A DNA stretch of 64,000 nt from Polyangiaceae bacterium (lineage in GTDB: Bacteria > Myxococcota_A > Polyangia > Polyangiales > Polyangiaceae), in NCBI GenBank assembly GCA_029266615.1, contig JAQSWN010000002.1:1-64000 (forward strand), written 5' to 3'. Below, one piece after another: positions 43,361-54,219 of the stretch. Under the pieces are notes generated by a model, which saw nothing but the letters and a program-made list of their open reading frames with translations, made no database searches and was not told where the DNA came from. The translations under genes and the position numbers were made by a program. How positions within the stretch are numbered: position 1 is the stretch's first letter; each line of letters starts with the position of its first letter.

Positions 43361-44542
43361 ATGGGACTTCACGGCGCTTTGTTCGCAGCGTGGGCGTTTA
43401 GCTCATTTCCGGCCTATGACATTCTGTCTACCAACGTCACCCAGCCTCACTGCTCTCTCGAGCGCGTCGAGTACCGGGTGGAGGTGGACGGAGAATCGCT
43501 CAACCGCTTCTCCATCACCCACGTGAGCAAGAAGCACGGCGCTAGCAAAGGAGCGTTGCTGCTCCTGAGCCCCTTCTCGCTTCCGGGCGCGTTCTACGAG
43601 ATCAGTGAAGCGGGCGACTACCAAAAGTCCGCCGCGGGCGAGCTCGCCAAAGCCGGGTACGACGTGTGGCTCGTCGACCAGCGACGCACCGGCCTGCCCG
43701 TAGGCGCGTGCGAGTCAGGGACCGACTGTAGCGCGATGGCGGGCTGGGACTTCGACACCTACTCGGAAGACGCCTTGTTCGCGCTCGAGCTCGTGAAGTC
43801 CGACCGCCCGCGTGGCAAGCCCGTGATCGGCGGGTTCTCCGCGGGCGCCAACGCGGCTCTTGCCACCGTCAACCGCGCGCCGGGCGAGTTCGCTGGCGTC
43901 TTCCTCTACGAAGGCACCTTTTACAATCAGGACGCGGCGATCGCCGCGCACAACGACCCCATCTGCACCAACCTCGAAGGCGCGCTCGCTGGCGGCGCCT
44001 TGTTCGACCCGAGCACCGCGGTCCTGGGCGGCGTTCTCCAGCTCGCCAAGTCCGATCCCGCAGGCCTTTCCCCATTCCCGTTCTTCCCACCCGGAACGAC
44101 CAACCGGCAGTCGATGTTCTTCGTTTTCAGTGCGCCCCCTCCGCCCGGAGCTCTCGCCCCCACCTCTAGCTTCATCCGCAACATCGGCGATTTCGGCACC
44201 CAGCAGTTCGTGTACACGAACGAAGCGCGCCTGCAGCTGGTAGGTCCCCTCTTCGACAACTACGGCTCACTACCCGCGCTGCGCGATCTCGCATGCGGCC
44301 TCGCCGGACGTGACGACAGCCACTACGACAACGTTGGCGAGTTCCATGGCGACGTCCTCCTCTTCGTGGAGGGCACCGGCTTCGGTCCGGCCATGTTCGA
44401 CACGGCGGAGCTCTTCGAGGGCGCGGACGACATCACCATCGACCACAACCCGGAGCTCGGCGAGGCGGACCCGTACTTCGGCTCCGCCTGGAAGCGCACG
44501 TTTCTTCAGCCGCTCCAGAAGTGGCTGAAGCAGACTCTGTAA
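43361..44542 (+). CDS. Secreted alpha/beta-hydrolase-like protein
   Basis: 393 aa from ATG 43361 (AAGGTGG upstream). A weak N-terminal hydrophobic segment (GLHGALFAAWAFSSFPAY) may be a signal peptide. The hydrolase part includes ALLLLSPFSLPG near residue 66, DVWLVDQRRTG near 100 and the nucleophile elbow IGGFSAGANAAL near 155 (GxSxG), and a candidate His in DDSHYDNVGEFHGD near 320. Serine hydrolase of unknown substrate. It is followed by a gene-free stretch with an inverted repeat. Confidence 0.72.
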   Translation: MGLHGALFAAWAFSSFPAYDILSTNVTQPHCSLERVEYRVEVDGESLNRFSITHVSKKHGASKGALLLLSPFSLPGAFYEISEAGDYQKSAAGELAKAGYDVWLVDQRRTGLPVGACESGTDCSAMAGWDFDTYSEDALFALELVKSDRPRGKPVIGGFSAGANAALATVNRAPGEFAGVFLYEGTFYNQDAAIAAHNDPICTNLEGALAGGALFDPSTAVLGGVLQLAKSDPAGLSPFPFFPPGTTNRQSMFFVFSAPPPPGALAPTSSFIRNIGDFGTQQFVYTNEARLQLVGPLFDNYGSLPALRDLACGLAGRDDSHYDNVGEFHGDVLLFVEGTGFGPAMFDTAELFEGADDITIDHNPELGEADPYFGSAWKRTFLQPLQKWLKQTL

Positions 44543-44550
44543 TTACCTGG

Positions 44551-44603
44551 GGGCCAACGAAAGCGGTCTCGCGGCGGCACGAACCCTGTGCCGTCGCTGG
44601 TTC
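44551..44603 (+). repeat. Dispersed/inverted repeat, copy A
   Basis: Begins GGGCCAACGAAAGCGGTC and ends CGTCGCTGGTTC. It matches the reverse complement of 44870-44922 at 43 of 53 positions without gaps by hand count, and its first 34 nt also match 27853-27885. Confidence 0.65.
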
Positions 44604-44834
44604 CCGCTCGGCGGGACGAGATTCTGAATTTACAGGGCTTCTTGACGCGAGCACCAGGTATCGCGCTCAGCGCGCGCGTGGTGACCCGTTCTCGGAGCTG
44701 GGCGAGCGCGCCCACGTCTACGCGGACCCGACCGCCTTCGAGAAAGTAGTTCGCACCTTCGAGAACTGAGCCGCGCCGGCGCGAACCCAGAATCTCTCCC
44801 TCGCACAACTCCCGATCTCCCGAACTCCTGCGAA

Positions 44835-44858
44835 TCTCGGTCTCGGTCTCGGTCTCCG
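44835..44858 (+). repeat. Hexanucleotide tandem repeat TCTCGG
   Basis: Three exact TCTCGG units and a fourth with one change, in the spacer between repeat arms A and C. Confidence 0.8.
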
Positions 44859-44869
44859 TCGAACAAGGT

Positions 44870-44922
44870 GAACCAGTGACGCGAGAGAGTTCGTGCCGGC
44901 GCGTGACCGGGTTCGTTGGCCT
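44870..44922 (-). repeat. Dispersed/inverted repeat, copy C
   Basis: Read on the minus strand it begins AGGCCAACGAACCCGGTC and ends CGTCACTGGTTC. It is the inverted partner of 44551-44603 and ends 14 bp from the stop of the thioredoxin lipoprotein gene. Confidence 0.65.
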
Positions 44923-44936
44923 AACCCGGTCAGTAG

Positions 44937-45698
44937 CTAGGGGGCTTCGCGAAGCGCGCGCTCGATCACGATGGCGTACTCGGACTCGAAGCGCGCGCCC
45001 ATCAGGTAGTAGTCGTTGATGAAGACGGCGGGAGTGCCCTCCACCCCGGCGGCGTCGCCGGCTGCGACGTCTGCGTCGATGGCCGCGTCCCACTGCGTCG
45101 AGGTGACGGCTTGCGCGACCTTGGTCGGATCCAGCGAGAGCTTGGTGGCGGCTTTTTGAAGGCCTGCGTCGCTGAGGTCGGCTTGGGGGGAGAAGAGCCA
45201 GTCGTGGAATTTCCAGAAAGCGGGGTTGCCGCCTTGGGCAAAAGCAGAAAGCGCCGCGCGGGCGGCGGGGCGGGCGCGAGAGTGCATCGGCAGCGGGTAG
45301 TTACGCCACACGACGCGAATGCGTCCATCGAAGCGCTCCTCTACGTCGGCCAGCGCGGGGGCGGCGCGCACGCAAAAGGGGCACTCGAAATCACTGAAGA
45401 CCTGCACGGTCACCTTCGCGTTCGCGGGACCTTTGGCAGGATTTTGCGCCGACACGGCGGGCGCTCGGGGAACCTTCACGGAGACCTTGTCGACGTCCGC
45501 GTCCGTGAGCTTCGGCTCCGGCTCGTCCCCGAAGCCTGGCCAAATGGGGCCGCCCGGTGACGTGACGTCGATCTGTCCGGATTTGGCGCCGGCTTGGCCC
45601 GGCCGCTCGCAAGCGACCGAGCCAAGGACGCACAGGAGCGCGAGCGCGCCCGCGACGCCAGACGGCGCCCCGAAGCGTGCTTGCGCTCCTCCTGCCAT
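44937..45698 (-). CDS. DsbA-like thioredoxin-fold lipoprotein
   Basis: 253 aa. Signal with lipobox GSVAC, a charged linker, then one DsbA/thioredoxin_4 domain at about residues 90-250: FSDFECPFC active site near 107 (CPFC), VWRNYPLPMHSRARPAA, WKFHDWLFS and VEGTPAVFIND (cis-Pro loop). Predicted periplasmic thiol-disulfide oxidoreductase. The start ATG overlaps the stop of the upstream triple-domain gene (ATGA), so the two are translated together. Confidence 0.88.
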   Translation of the reverse strand: MAGGAQARFGAPSGVAGALALLCVLGSVACERPGQAGAKSGQIDVTSPGGPIWPGFGDEPEPKLTDADVDKVSVKVPRAPAVSAQNPAKGPANAKVTVQVFSDFECPFCVRAAPALADVEERFDGRIRVVWRNYPLPMHSRARPAARAALSAFAQGGNPAFWKFHDWLFSPQADLSDAGLQKAATKLSLDPTKVAQAVTSTQWDAAIDADVAAGDAAGVEGTPAVFINDYYLMGARFESEYAIVIERALREAP

Positions 45699-47668
45699 CA
45701 GTTGCCCGCTTCTTTGAGCGCGCGGTTGATGAGCTTCTTGAACGCCGCCGCCGGTTGGGCGCCGCTCAGGTAGTAGCCGTTGATCACGAACGCAGGCGTT
45801 CCGTTGATCCCGGCGTCGTTGCCGATCTTGGCGTCCGCATCGACCTTGGCCTTGTGGGCGTTCGAGTCCAGCGCGGCCTTGAACTTGTCCATGTTCAAGC
45901 CGAGATCTTGGGCAATCTTCTCGAGCGCGGGGCGCTTGATCGCGTCCTCGCCCGAGCCTTGTGCCTCGAACAGCTTGTCGTGGAACTTCCAGAACGCGGT
46001 GTTGCCCTTCTGGGCGAACGCTTCTTGCGCGGCCTGGCTCGCGAGCGGGGCGTCAGCGTGGAACGCCAGCGGCATGTGGCGCCACGCGAACCGGATCTTG
46101 TCGCCGTACTCTTTCTCCAGCTCGGCGAGCGTGGGCTCGACGCGCTTGCAGAAGGGGCACTGGAACTCCGAGAAGATCTGGATCGTGACCTTGGCGGCCT
46201 TGTTGCCCTTGATCGGCGTCTGCGCGTCGGGAGCCGCGATTTCCTTCTTCTCCGGCGGCGGCGGACCCTTCGCGTCCTTCATCAGCTCGTCGTACACCTT
46301 CGCGCGGGGCACGCCCTTGGCGACGATGGCCTTGGCTTTGACGAGCTGCTCGTCGATCGCCTTCTTGAAGGCGTCCAGCGGCTGGGCGCCGCTGAGGCGC
46401 ACGCCGTTGATGAAGAAGTGCGGGGTGCCGCGCGCCTGGACGTCGTTCGCCAGGTCCACGCTCGCGTCGAGCTTGTCGCCGAACTTGTTGGTGTCGATGG
46501 CCGACTTGACCTCTTCCCACTTCACGCCCGCCTTCTCGGCGATGCCCTTCAGGTCGTCGTCTTCCAGCTTGGGCTGCGACTCGAACATCGCGTCGTGCAC
46601 TTCCCAGAAGCCCTTGTCGCCCTTCTGCTTGTAGACGAGGCGACCGAGCGTGGCGGCCGGCTTGGCGCGCGGGTGGAAGGGCAGGGGGTTGTCCTTCCAA
46701 ACGATGCGCAGGTCGTTCGGGTACGCGGCGGCGACCTGCTTGAGCGTGTCTTCCACGCGCTTGCAGAACGGGCACTGGAACTCCGAGAACACGATCATCG
46801 TGACGATCGCGTCCTTCGGGCCCTTGATGGGGTCGTCGTCTTGCACGAGCACGCGCCAGACGCTCTTGTCCTCTTCCTCGTCGTCGCCCGCGGGCTTCTT
46901 CGCGGCGTCGGCCGGCTTGGCAGCCTGGTTCTTGTTCGTGAGCGTGACGTACACGTCGCTCGGCTTGGTGCCGCTCGCGACGAGCTTCTTCGCCTCGGCC
47001 AGCTGCGCGTCGATCACTTCCGTGAACTTGTCCACGGGCTGCGCGCCGCTGAGCGTGACGCCGTTGATGCGGAACGCCGGCGTACCGGTCGCGCCGATCT
47101 TCTTCGACACGGCCATGTCGTCGTCCACCTTGGAGGCGAACTTCTTGGCGCTGTACGCGGCCTTGAACTTGGCGACGTCTACGCCCGCGTCCTTGGCCCA
47201 CTTCTCGAAGTTCTCGTCGGTCAGGCCTTGCTGGTTGGCGAAGGCGCTGTCGTGGAACTTCCAGAACGCTTCGCTACCGGCCAGACCCATGACGGTCGCG
47301 GCGGCTTCGTGCGCGGGGCGCGCTTGCTTGTGGAAGGGGAGCGGGTTGTGCTTCCAAACGATGCGGACCTTGTCCGGACCGTACTTTTCCTTGATCTGCT
47401 TGAGCGTCGGACCGACGCGGCTGCAGAAGGGGCATTGGAAGTCGCTGATCTCGACGATGGTGACGGGCGCGTTGGGCTTGCCCCACTGCGGGTCCTTCGA
47501 CGAAACCGGCACGCTGGCTGCGCTCTGATCCGGGATTGCTCCCGCTGCGGTCGCCGAACCTTCGGCGCTGATGTCCGCATCGCCTGCTCGCTTGTCCATG
47601 CCCCACATGAGGAACATGCCCGCGAGGAAGCTGATAAAGAACCCGACAATCGCGGTTCCTTTGTTCAT
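45698..47668 (-). CDS. Triple-domain DsbA-like membrane-anchored thioredoxin protein
   Basis: 656 aa, ATG with GGAGAG upstream. One N-terminal transmembrane helix (about 5-24, IVGFFISFLAGMFLMWG) and three DsbA-like domains in tandem, with CPFC active sites at 79-82, 299-302 and 504-507, and cis-Pro loops TGTPAF (195), RGTPHF (413) and NGTPAF (623). The domains share NPLPFH, FWKFHD and NGVxLSGAQP motifs and are joined by charged Ala/Lys/Pro linkers. All three sites look active. Usual family members have one domain. With its lipoprotein partner it would give four redox sites in the periplasm, for disulfide formation or repair in the many Cys-rich lipoproteins made nearby. Confidence 0.9.
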   Translation of the reverse strand: MNKGTAIVGFFISFLAGMFLMWGMDKRAGDADISAEGSATAAGAIPDQSAASVPVSSKDPQWGKPNAPVTIVEISDFQCPFCSRVGPTLKQIKEKYGPDKVRIVWKHNPLPFHKQARPAHEAAATVMGLAGSEAFWKFHDSAFANQQGLTDENFEKWAKDAGVDVAKFKAAYSAKKFASKVDDDMAVSKKIGATGTPAFRINGVTLSGAQPVDKFTEVIDAQLAEAKKLVASGTKPSDVYVTLTNKNQAAKPADAAKKPAGDDEEEDKSVWRVLVQDDDPIKGPKDAIVTMIVFSEFQCPFCKRVEDTLKQVAAAYPNDLRIVWKDNPLPFHPRAKPAATLGRLVYKQKGDKGFWEVHDAMFESQPKLEDDDLKGIAEKAGVKWEEVKSAIDTNKFGDKLDASVDLANDVQARGTPHFFINGVRLSGAQPLDAFKKAIDEQLVKAKAIVAKGVPRAKVYDELMKDAKGPPPPEKKEIAAPDAQTPIKGNKAAKVTIQIFSEFQCPFCKRVEPTLAELEKEYGDKIRFAWRHMPLAFHADAPLASQAAQEAFAQKGNTAFWKFHDKLFEAQGSGEDAIKRPALEKIAQDLGLNMDKFKAALDSNAHKAKVDADAKIGNDAGINGTPAFVINGYYLSGAQPAAAFKKLINRALKEAGN

Positions 47669-47805
47669 GACTCTCTCCGTTATTGGTTTTGTAAGTGACA
47701 GACTCGAAAACAGTGACAGCAGCGCGCGCCCGTGAAGACACCGCGGCGCCCGCTGATTGAACGAATGATGGTGACGTTGCCGTAGGCGCTGGCGCGCCCG
47801 CGCCT

Positions 47806-48228
47806 TCAGCCTCGCGGCGGGCGGAACAACGTGTCTACGAAGCCGGGACTCACGAGCGCACGGCTCGCGGCCGAGATGGGCGCGCGCGCCGACTCCGTCT
47901 GCGTGACCAACAAGCTACCGAAGCCGAGCACTCGCTCGGGCCGCTCCCACACGACGATGCGCTCTGGCGCCAAAGGCGAGCCACCCTCCGTCAACGCGTC
48001 GAGCGGCCCTCGACAGGGGAGCGCGCTGATGGAGCCGTCGTCGCCCACGGCGCGAAAGATGGGGGGCGCTTCGATGGTCTCCGCGCGCTCGCTACACATG
48101 CCGACCGCGACCATCGCCGCTGAAGCCTCCTGCGTGACGCAGAGCACGACGAGCGCGGCCACCACCGACACGAGGCGGAGTAGCAAACGCAGCCCGGAGC
48201 TGCTGACGGAGCACGAGACGTCACCCAT
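47806..48228 (-). CDS. Small exported hypothetical protein
   Basis: 140 aa. Hydrophobic N-terminal segment LRLLLRLVSVVAALVVLCVTQEASA fits a signal peptide or anchor. The mature part has GMCSERAETIEAPPIFRAV and a second Cys (LPCRG), possibly one disulfide. No family recognised. It is divergent from the dual-kinase gene with a 126-nt spacer. Confidence 0.55.
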   Translation of the reverse strand: MGDVSCSVSSSGLRLLLRLVSVVAALVVLCVTQEASAAMVAVGMCSERAETIEAPPIFRAVGDDGSISALPCRGPLDALTEGGSPLAPERIVVWERPERVLGFGSLLVTQTESARAPISAASRALVSPGFVDTLFRPPRG

Positions 48229-48354
48229 GGATCGCGGCTGGCGAGGCGGAGCCTATCAGGCCGGAGCGAGAACCGGCAGTCCCGGGATCCCATTCCCTTG
48301 GTCGGTTCGCCGTTTTCTTTGCCTACATGGTGCGACATAGGCACCATCGGGTAC

Positions 48355-51141
<2,787 letters not shown>

Positions 51142-51216
51142 GACCCGGCTCTCCCAGGCGTAATCCGAGAAGTCACTTGCAGGCAGGGGCCCGGAGTCCC
51201 TACAACCCCCGGGTCC

Positions 51217-52659
51217 GTGGCTCTTCCCCCCAGCACGTCTGCCGCCCCCCTCGACCTTTCGGGCTCCAAGCCCCGCATCGTCCTCAAGCTGGCACTGCCC
51301 ACCGTGCTGGCCATGCTGGCGCAAAGCGCGGTCAACGAAGTCGATATCATCTTCTTCGCGGCGCTCGGCTGCCCCGGCTCCTCCTACGCCCAGGCCGCCC
51401 TCCTGCCGTGCCTGCTCCTCTTGTGGATGTTCGGTGGCTCGCTCAGCGCCATCTCGGTGGGAACGCAGGCGCTCGGCGCGCGGCGCGCGGCGGAGGGGAA
51501 GCCCCTGGAGGCCGGCACCGTGCTGGCCAATTCGTGGATGTTCTCGCTCGCGGCCGGCGTCGTGTTCACGCTGCTCGGCTACCTGACGATACCGCACGTG
51601 CTCGGCGTCTTGGTGCGCTCGCCCGAGGTGCGGGAGGTCGGCACCGGTTACCTCAACTGGCGCTTGCTGGGCATCACCAGCATGGCCGTCACGTTCTCCT
51701 TCAAAGCGTTCTTCGACGGCATCGGCAAGACCCACGTTCACATGATCGCCAGCGTGGTGATGAACGTGGTCAACGTGGTCCTGTGCGTCATCTTCATCTT
51801 CGGCAAGCTCGGCGCGCCGGCAATGGGCATGGCTGGCGCCGGGCTCGCGGGCGCGGTTTCGTCTTGGGTCGGCTTGTTCGTGATGGTCGGGTGGGCGGCC
51901 CTGGACCACTACCGCACTCGTTTCCAGCCGTTTCGGCTCAGGGGCTTCTCTCGGGAGCTGCTCGGCAAAATCCTGCGGCTTTCGGTGCCGAGCGCCATCG
52001 CCACGATCGCGGTCATGAGCGGCTTCATGCTGTTCGCGATGATCGTGAGCCGGCTGGACGCGATGATGCACACGCACTTGGTGGAGACAGGTGACTGCCC
52101 CGGCGGCAAGCGGGAAGCCGTCAACGGCGCGGCCACCACTGTCATCGTCGGCGTTTTGAAGCTGACTTTTACGGCTTGCTTGGCCTTTGGCACGTCGACG
52201 GCCACGCTCGTGAGCCAGTCTCTCGGAGCCGGCAAGACCAAAGACGCCGAAGAGTTCGGTTGGACGTCGGTCAAGCTCGGCTTGGTCATCTTCGGCGTTG
52301 TCGGCCTCCTCGAGGGCGTGATCCTCACCGACCCGATCCTGCACTTGGTGACCAAGAGCCCCGCCGTGTTCCAAGCCGCTCAGATGCCGATGCGCATGAT
52401 GGGCCTAGCGACTCCGCTCATCGCAGTAGGCATGATCTTGACGCAGGCGTTGTTCGGCGCGGGCAACACTCGCTTCGTGATGATCATCGAGCTCATCCTG
52501 CACTTCGGCTGCTTGGTGCCGCTGGCGTGGCTGCTCGGCATCACCATGGGCTTCGGCTTGGTCGGCATTTGGAGCGCAGCGTTGGTCTATGTCGTGCTCC
52601 TCACCGCGGTGATGGTGTGGAAGTTCCGCTCCGGGGACTGGAAGACCATCAAGCTATAG
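51217..52659 (+). CDS. MATE-family efflux transporter, second copy
   Basis: 480 aa, GTG start, about twelve transmembrane segments. LALPTVLAMLAQSAVNEVDIIFFAAL near residue 27 and the matching second half KILRLSVPSAIATIAVMSGF near 250 are the two MatE repeats. A longer loop with CPGGKREA lies near residue 295. It is unlike the siderophore-operon MATE at its ends and has no biosynthetic neighbours. Probable drug or metabolite exporter. Confidence 0.88.
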   Translation: MALPPSTSAAPLDLSGSKPRIVLKLALPTVLAMLAQSAVNEVDIIFFAALGCPGSSYAQAALLPCLLLLWMFGGSLSAISVGTQALGARRAAEGKPLEAGTVLANSWMFSLAAGVVFTLLGYLTIPHVLGVLVRSPEVREVGTGYLNWRLLGITSMAVTFSFKAFFDGIGKTHVHMIASVVMNVVNVVLCVIFIFGKLGAPAMGMAGAGLAGAVSSWVGLFVMVGWAALDHYRTRFQPFRLRGFSRELLGKILRLSVPSAIATIAVMSGFMLFAMIVSRLDAMMHTHLVETGDCPGGKREAVNGAATTVIVGVLKLTFTACLAFGTSTATLVSQSLGAGKTKDAEEFGWTSVKLGLVIFGVVGLLEGVILTDPILHLVTKSPAVFQAAQMPMRMMGLATPLIAVGMILTQALFGAGNTRFVMIIELILHFGCLVPLAWLLGITMGFGLVGIWSAALVYVVLLTAVMVWKFRSGDWKTIKL

Positions 52660-52800
52660 GGCGGCGACGCCCGTCTCGCGCCTGTGCCATGTTCACGGGC
52701 ATCGCGGGTCAACGTGGAACAGCTTGGAACAGTCTCGCTCTGCGTAACTCACTGAAATCATAGAGAACCGCCACGGTCTGGCAATTGCTGTAGGTCGGGA

Positions 52801-54219
52801 ATGGACCGAGCAAGGACGTGCGGATTGGTCGCCCTGGCCACTTTGATTTGGGCTGGCTGCGGCGGGAGTGACGAGGGCGGCGAGGGCGGCAACCAAGCCG
52901 GGCGGGCGGGCTCCTCTGCGGCGGGGACGAGCGCGGCTGGTTCCAGCGGCAGCTCGGTGGGCGGCGCGGGCGGTTCCGGCCCGGGCGGCTCCGGCGCAGG
53001 CGGTTCCGGCGCAGGCGGCTCCGGCGAGCCTGAGGGTCCACCGCTGCTCGAGCGACCCGCCGACATCGCCTACGACTGTGAGGTGACACGGCCGATGGCG
53101 CTGCTCGGCCTCAACCCTTGGGTCGGTGGCAGTCTGCACTTGAACGCGAGCAGCGCCTACGTGACGCGTCTGCAGGGCACCATGCCGGCCAGCTCAATCG
53201 GCATGAAGCCGACGTGGTCGTCGCTCGGCTTCGACGGAGCGCTCGGCAGCGCTCGCGAGTTGCCGGTCGAAGCCCAGACATACCTCGGCCAGCTGACTTC
53301 CGCGCAGCAGGGCGAGCAGCTCACGATGCTCTGGTCGCAGACGTCGTCTGGAAACGACTCGCAGCTGGTGCTCGCCAGCGTCGAGGCGGCGGGCGAGGTG
53401 ACCGTGCCGCAAGCCCCGCTGACCTCTGGCGCGGGACAGAAGAACTTCCCGGTCATGACGGCGGCGGGCGAGGGCTACGCGGTGGCGTGGACCCGCCAGA
53501 GCGCTGGCGGTTCCGGGGGCAGCACGATCCAGCTCGTGCAGGTCGGGGCCGACGGCAAGCCCATCGGGGACGTCGAGACCGTGCTCGAGAGCACCGGCAA
53601 CTTGCAGACTCAGGAGCTCGTCCCCCACGCGGGCGGACTCGTCCTCTTGTACTCGCAAGTGGATTTTGCCTCGAACATGCAGGGGAATTACTACGTCTGG
53701 CTGGACACGAGCGGCGCGCGCCAGGGTGAGCCCGTCAAGCTCGGCGACGGCTTCGGCGCGACCAGCTCGCTTTCCCGCGGCGAAGAGCTGCTGGTCGCGT
53801 GGACCGAGCAAACTGGCAACTACGACGAGAAGATGACCCGCACCGTTCACGTGGGCAAAATCGGCGCCGCGGGAAAGCGGGTCGGGCCGTCGCACGCTCT
53901 GCAGGCGCCGGTCGACGACCAGGAGAACGTGGACCCGCATTGGGTGGACATGGGCGAAGACGTCGGCTTGTTCTGGTCCCAGGGCTCGGTCATCTACATC
54001 TGCGCCGGCTGCTTCCCCGACAACCAGCTCAAGTTCGTGGTGCTAGGTGGCGACAACCTCACGCCGAAGTCGGAAGTGTTGTCGCTGCCGAGCCCGAACC
54101 CGTTCGGGCTTCGCTCGCCGCAGGCAGTGCGAGTGGACGAAGAGATCCTGGCCATCGCGAGCGTCACTCACCACGTGGACGCGGAAGGCGCCTCCGCCAC
54201 CATTCGCTGCACACCATGA
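52801..54219 (+). CDS. Lipoprotein, probable beta-propeller, coupled to dikinase-like gene
   Basis: 472 aa. Signal with lipobox IWAGC, long Gly/Ser/Ala linker to about residue 80, then repeating beta-strand segments (SAYVTRLQGTMPAS, EQLTMLWSQTSSG, EGYAVAWTRQSAG, GLVLLYSQVDF, EELLVAWTEQTG, VGLFWSQGSVIYICAGC). The recurring LLVAW/LFWSQ pattern every 50-60 residues suggests a propeller. Function unknown. The stop overlaps the next start (ATGA), so it is made together with the dikinase-like lipoprotein and may be its binding partner. Confidence 0.72.
   Translation: MDRARTCGLVALATLIWAGCGGSDEGGEGGNQAGRAGSSAAGTSAAGSSGSSVGGAGGSGPGGSGAGGSGAGGSGEPEGPPLLERPADIAYDCEVTRPMALLGLNPWVGGSLHLNASSAYVTRLQGTMPASSIGMKPTWSSLGFDGALGSARELPVEAQTYLGQLTSAQQGEQLTMLWSQTSSGNDSQLVLASVEAAGEVTVPQAPLTSGAGQKNFPVMTAAGEGYAVAWTRQSAGGSGGSTIQLVQVGADGKPIGDVETVLESTGNLQTQELVPHAGGLVLLYSQVDFASNMQGNYYVWLDTSGARQGEPVKLGDGFGATSSLSRGEELLVAWTEQTGNYDEKMTRTVHVGKIGAAGKRVGPSHALQAPVDDQENVDPHWVDMGEDVGLFWSQGSVIYICAGCFPDNQLKFVVLGGDNLTPKSEVLSLPSPNPFGLRSPQAVRVDEEILAIASVTHHVDAEGASATIRCTP

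Larger units (their letters stand above)
44543..44936. other. Gene-free stretch bounded by an inverted repeat
   Basis: 394 bp between the hydrolase stop and the end of the thioredoxin lipoprotein gene. It is flanked by the two repeat arms (44551-44603 and 44870-44922). Inside lies a hexanucleotide run (TCTCGG about 3.7 times, 44835-44858). No gene is supported. Confidence 0.6.

Noticed and set aside
45677-47698. Long plus-strand frame opposite the thioredoxin genes
   Set aside because: Composition is Arg/Leu/Val/Asp-biased and repeats only because the real gene has three similar domains; the minus-strand genes have clear motifs.
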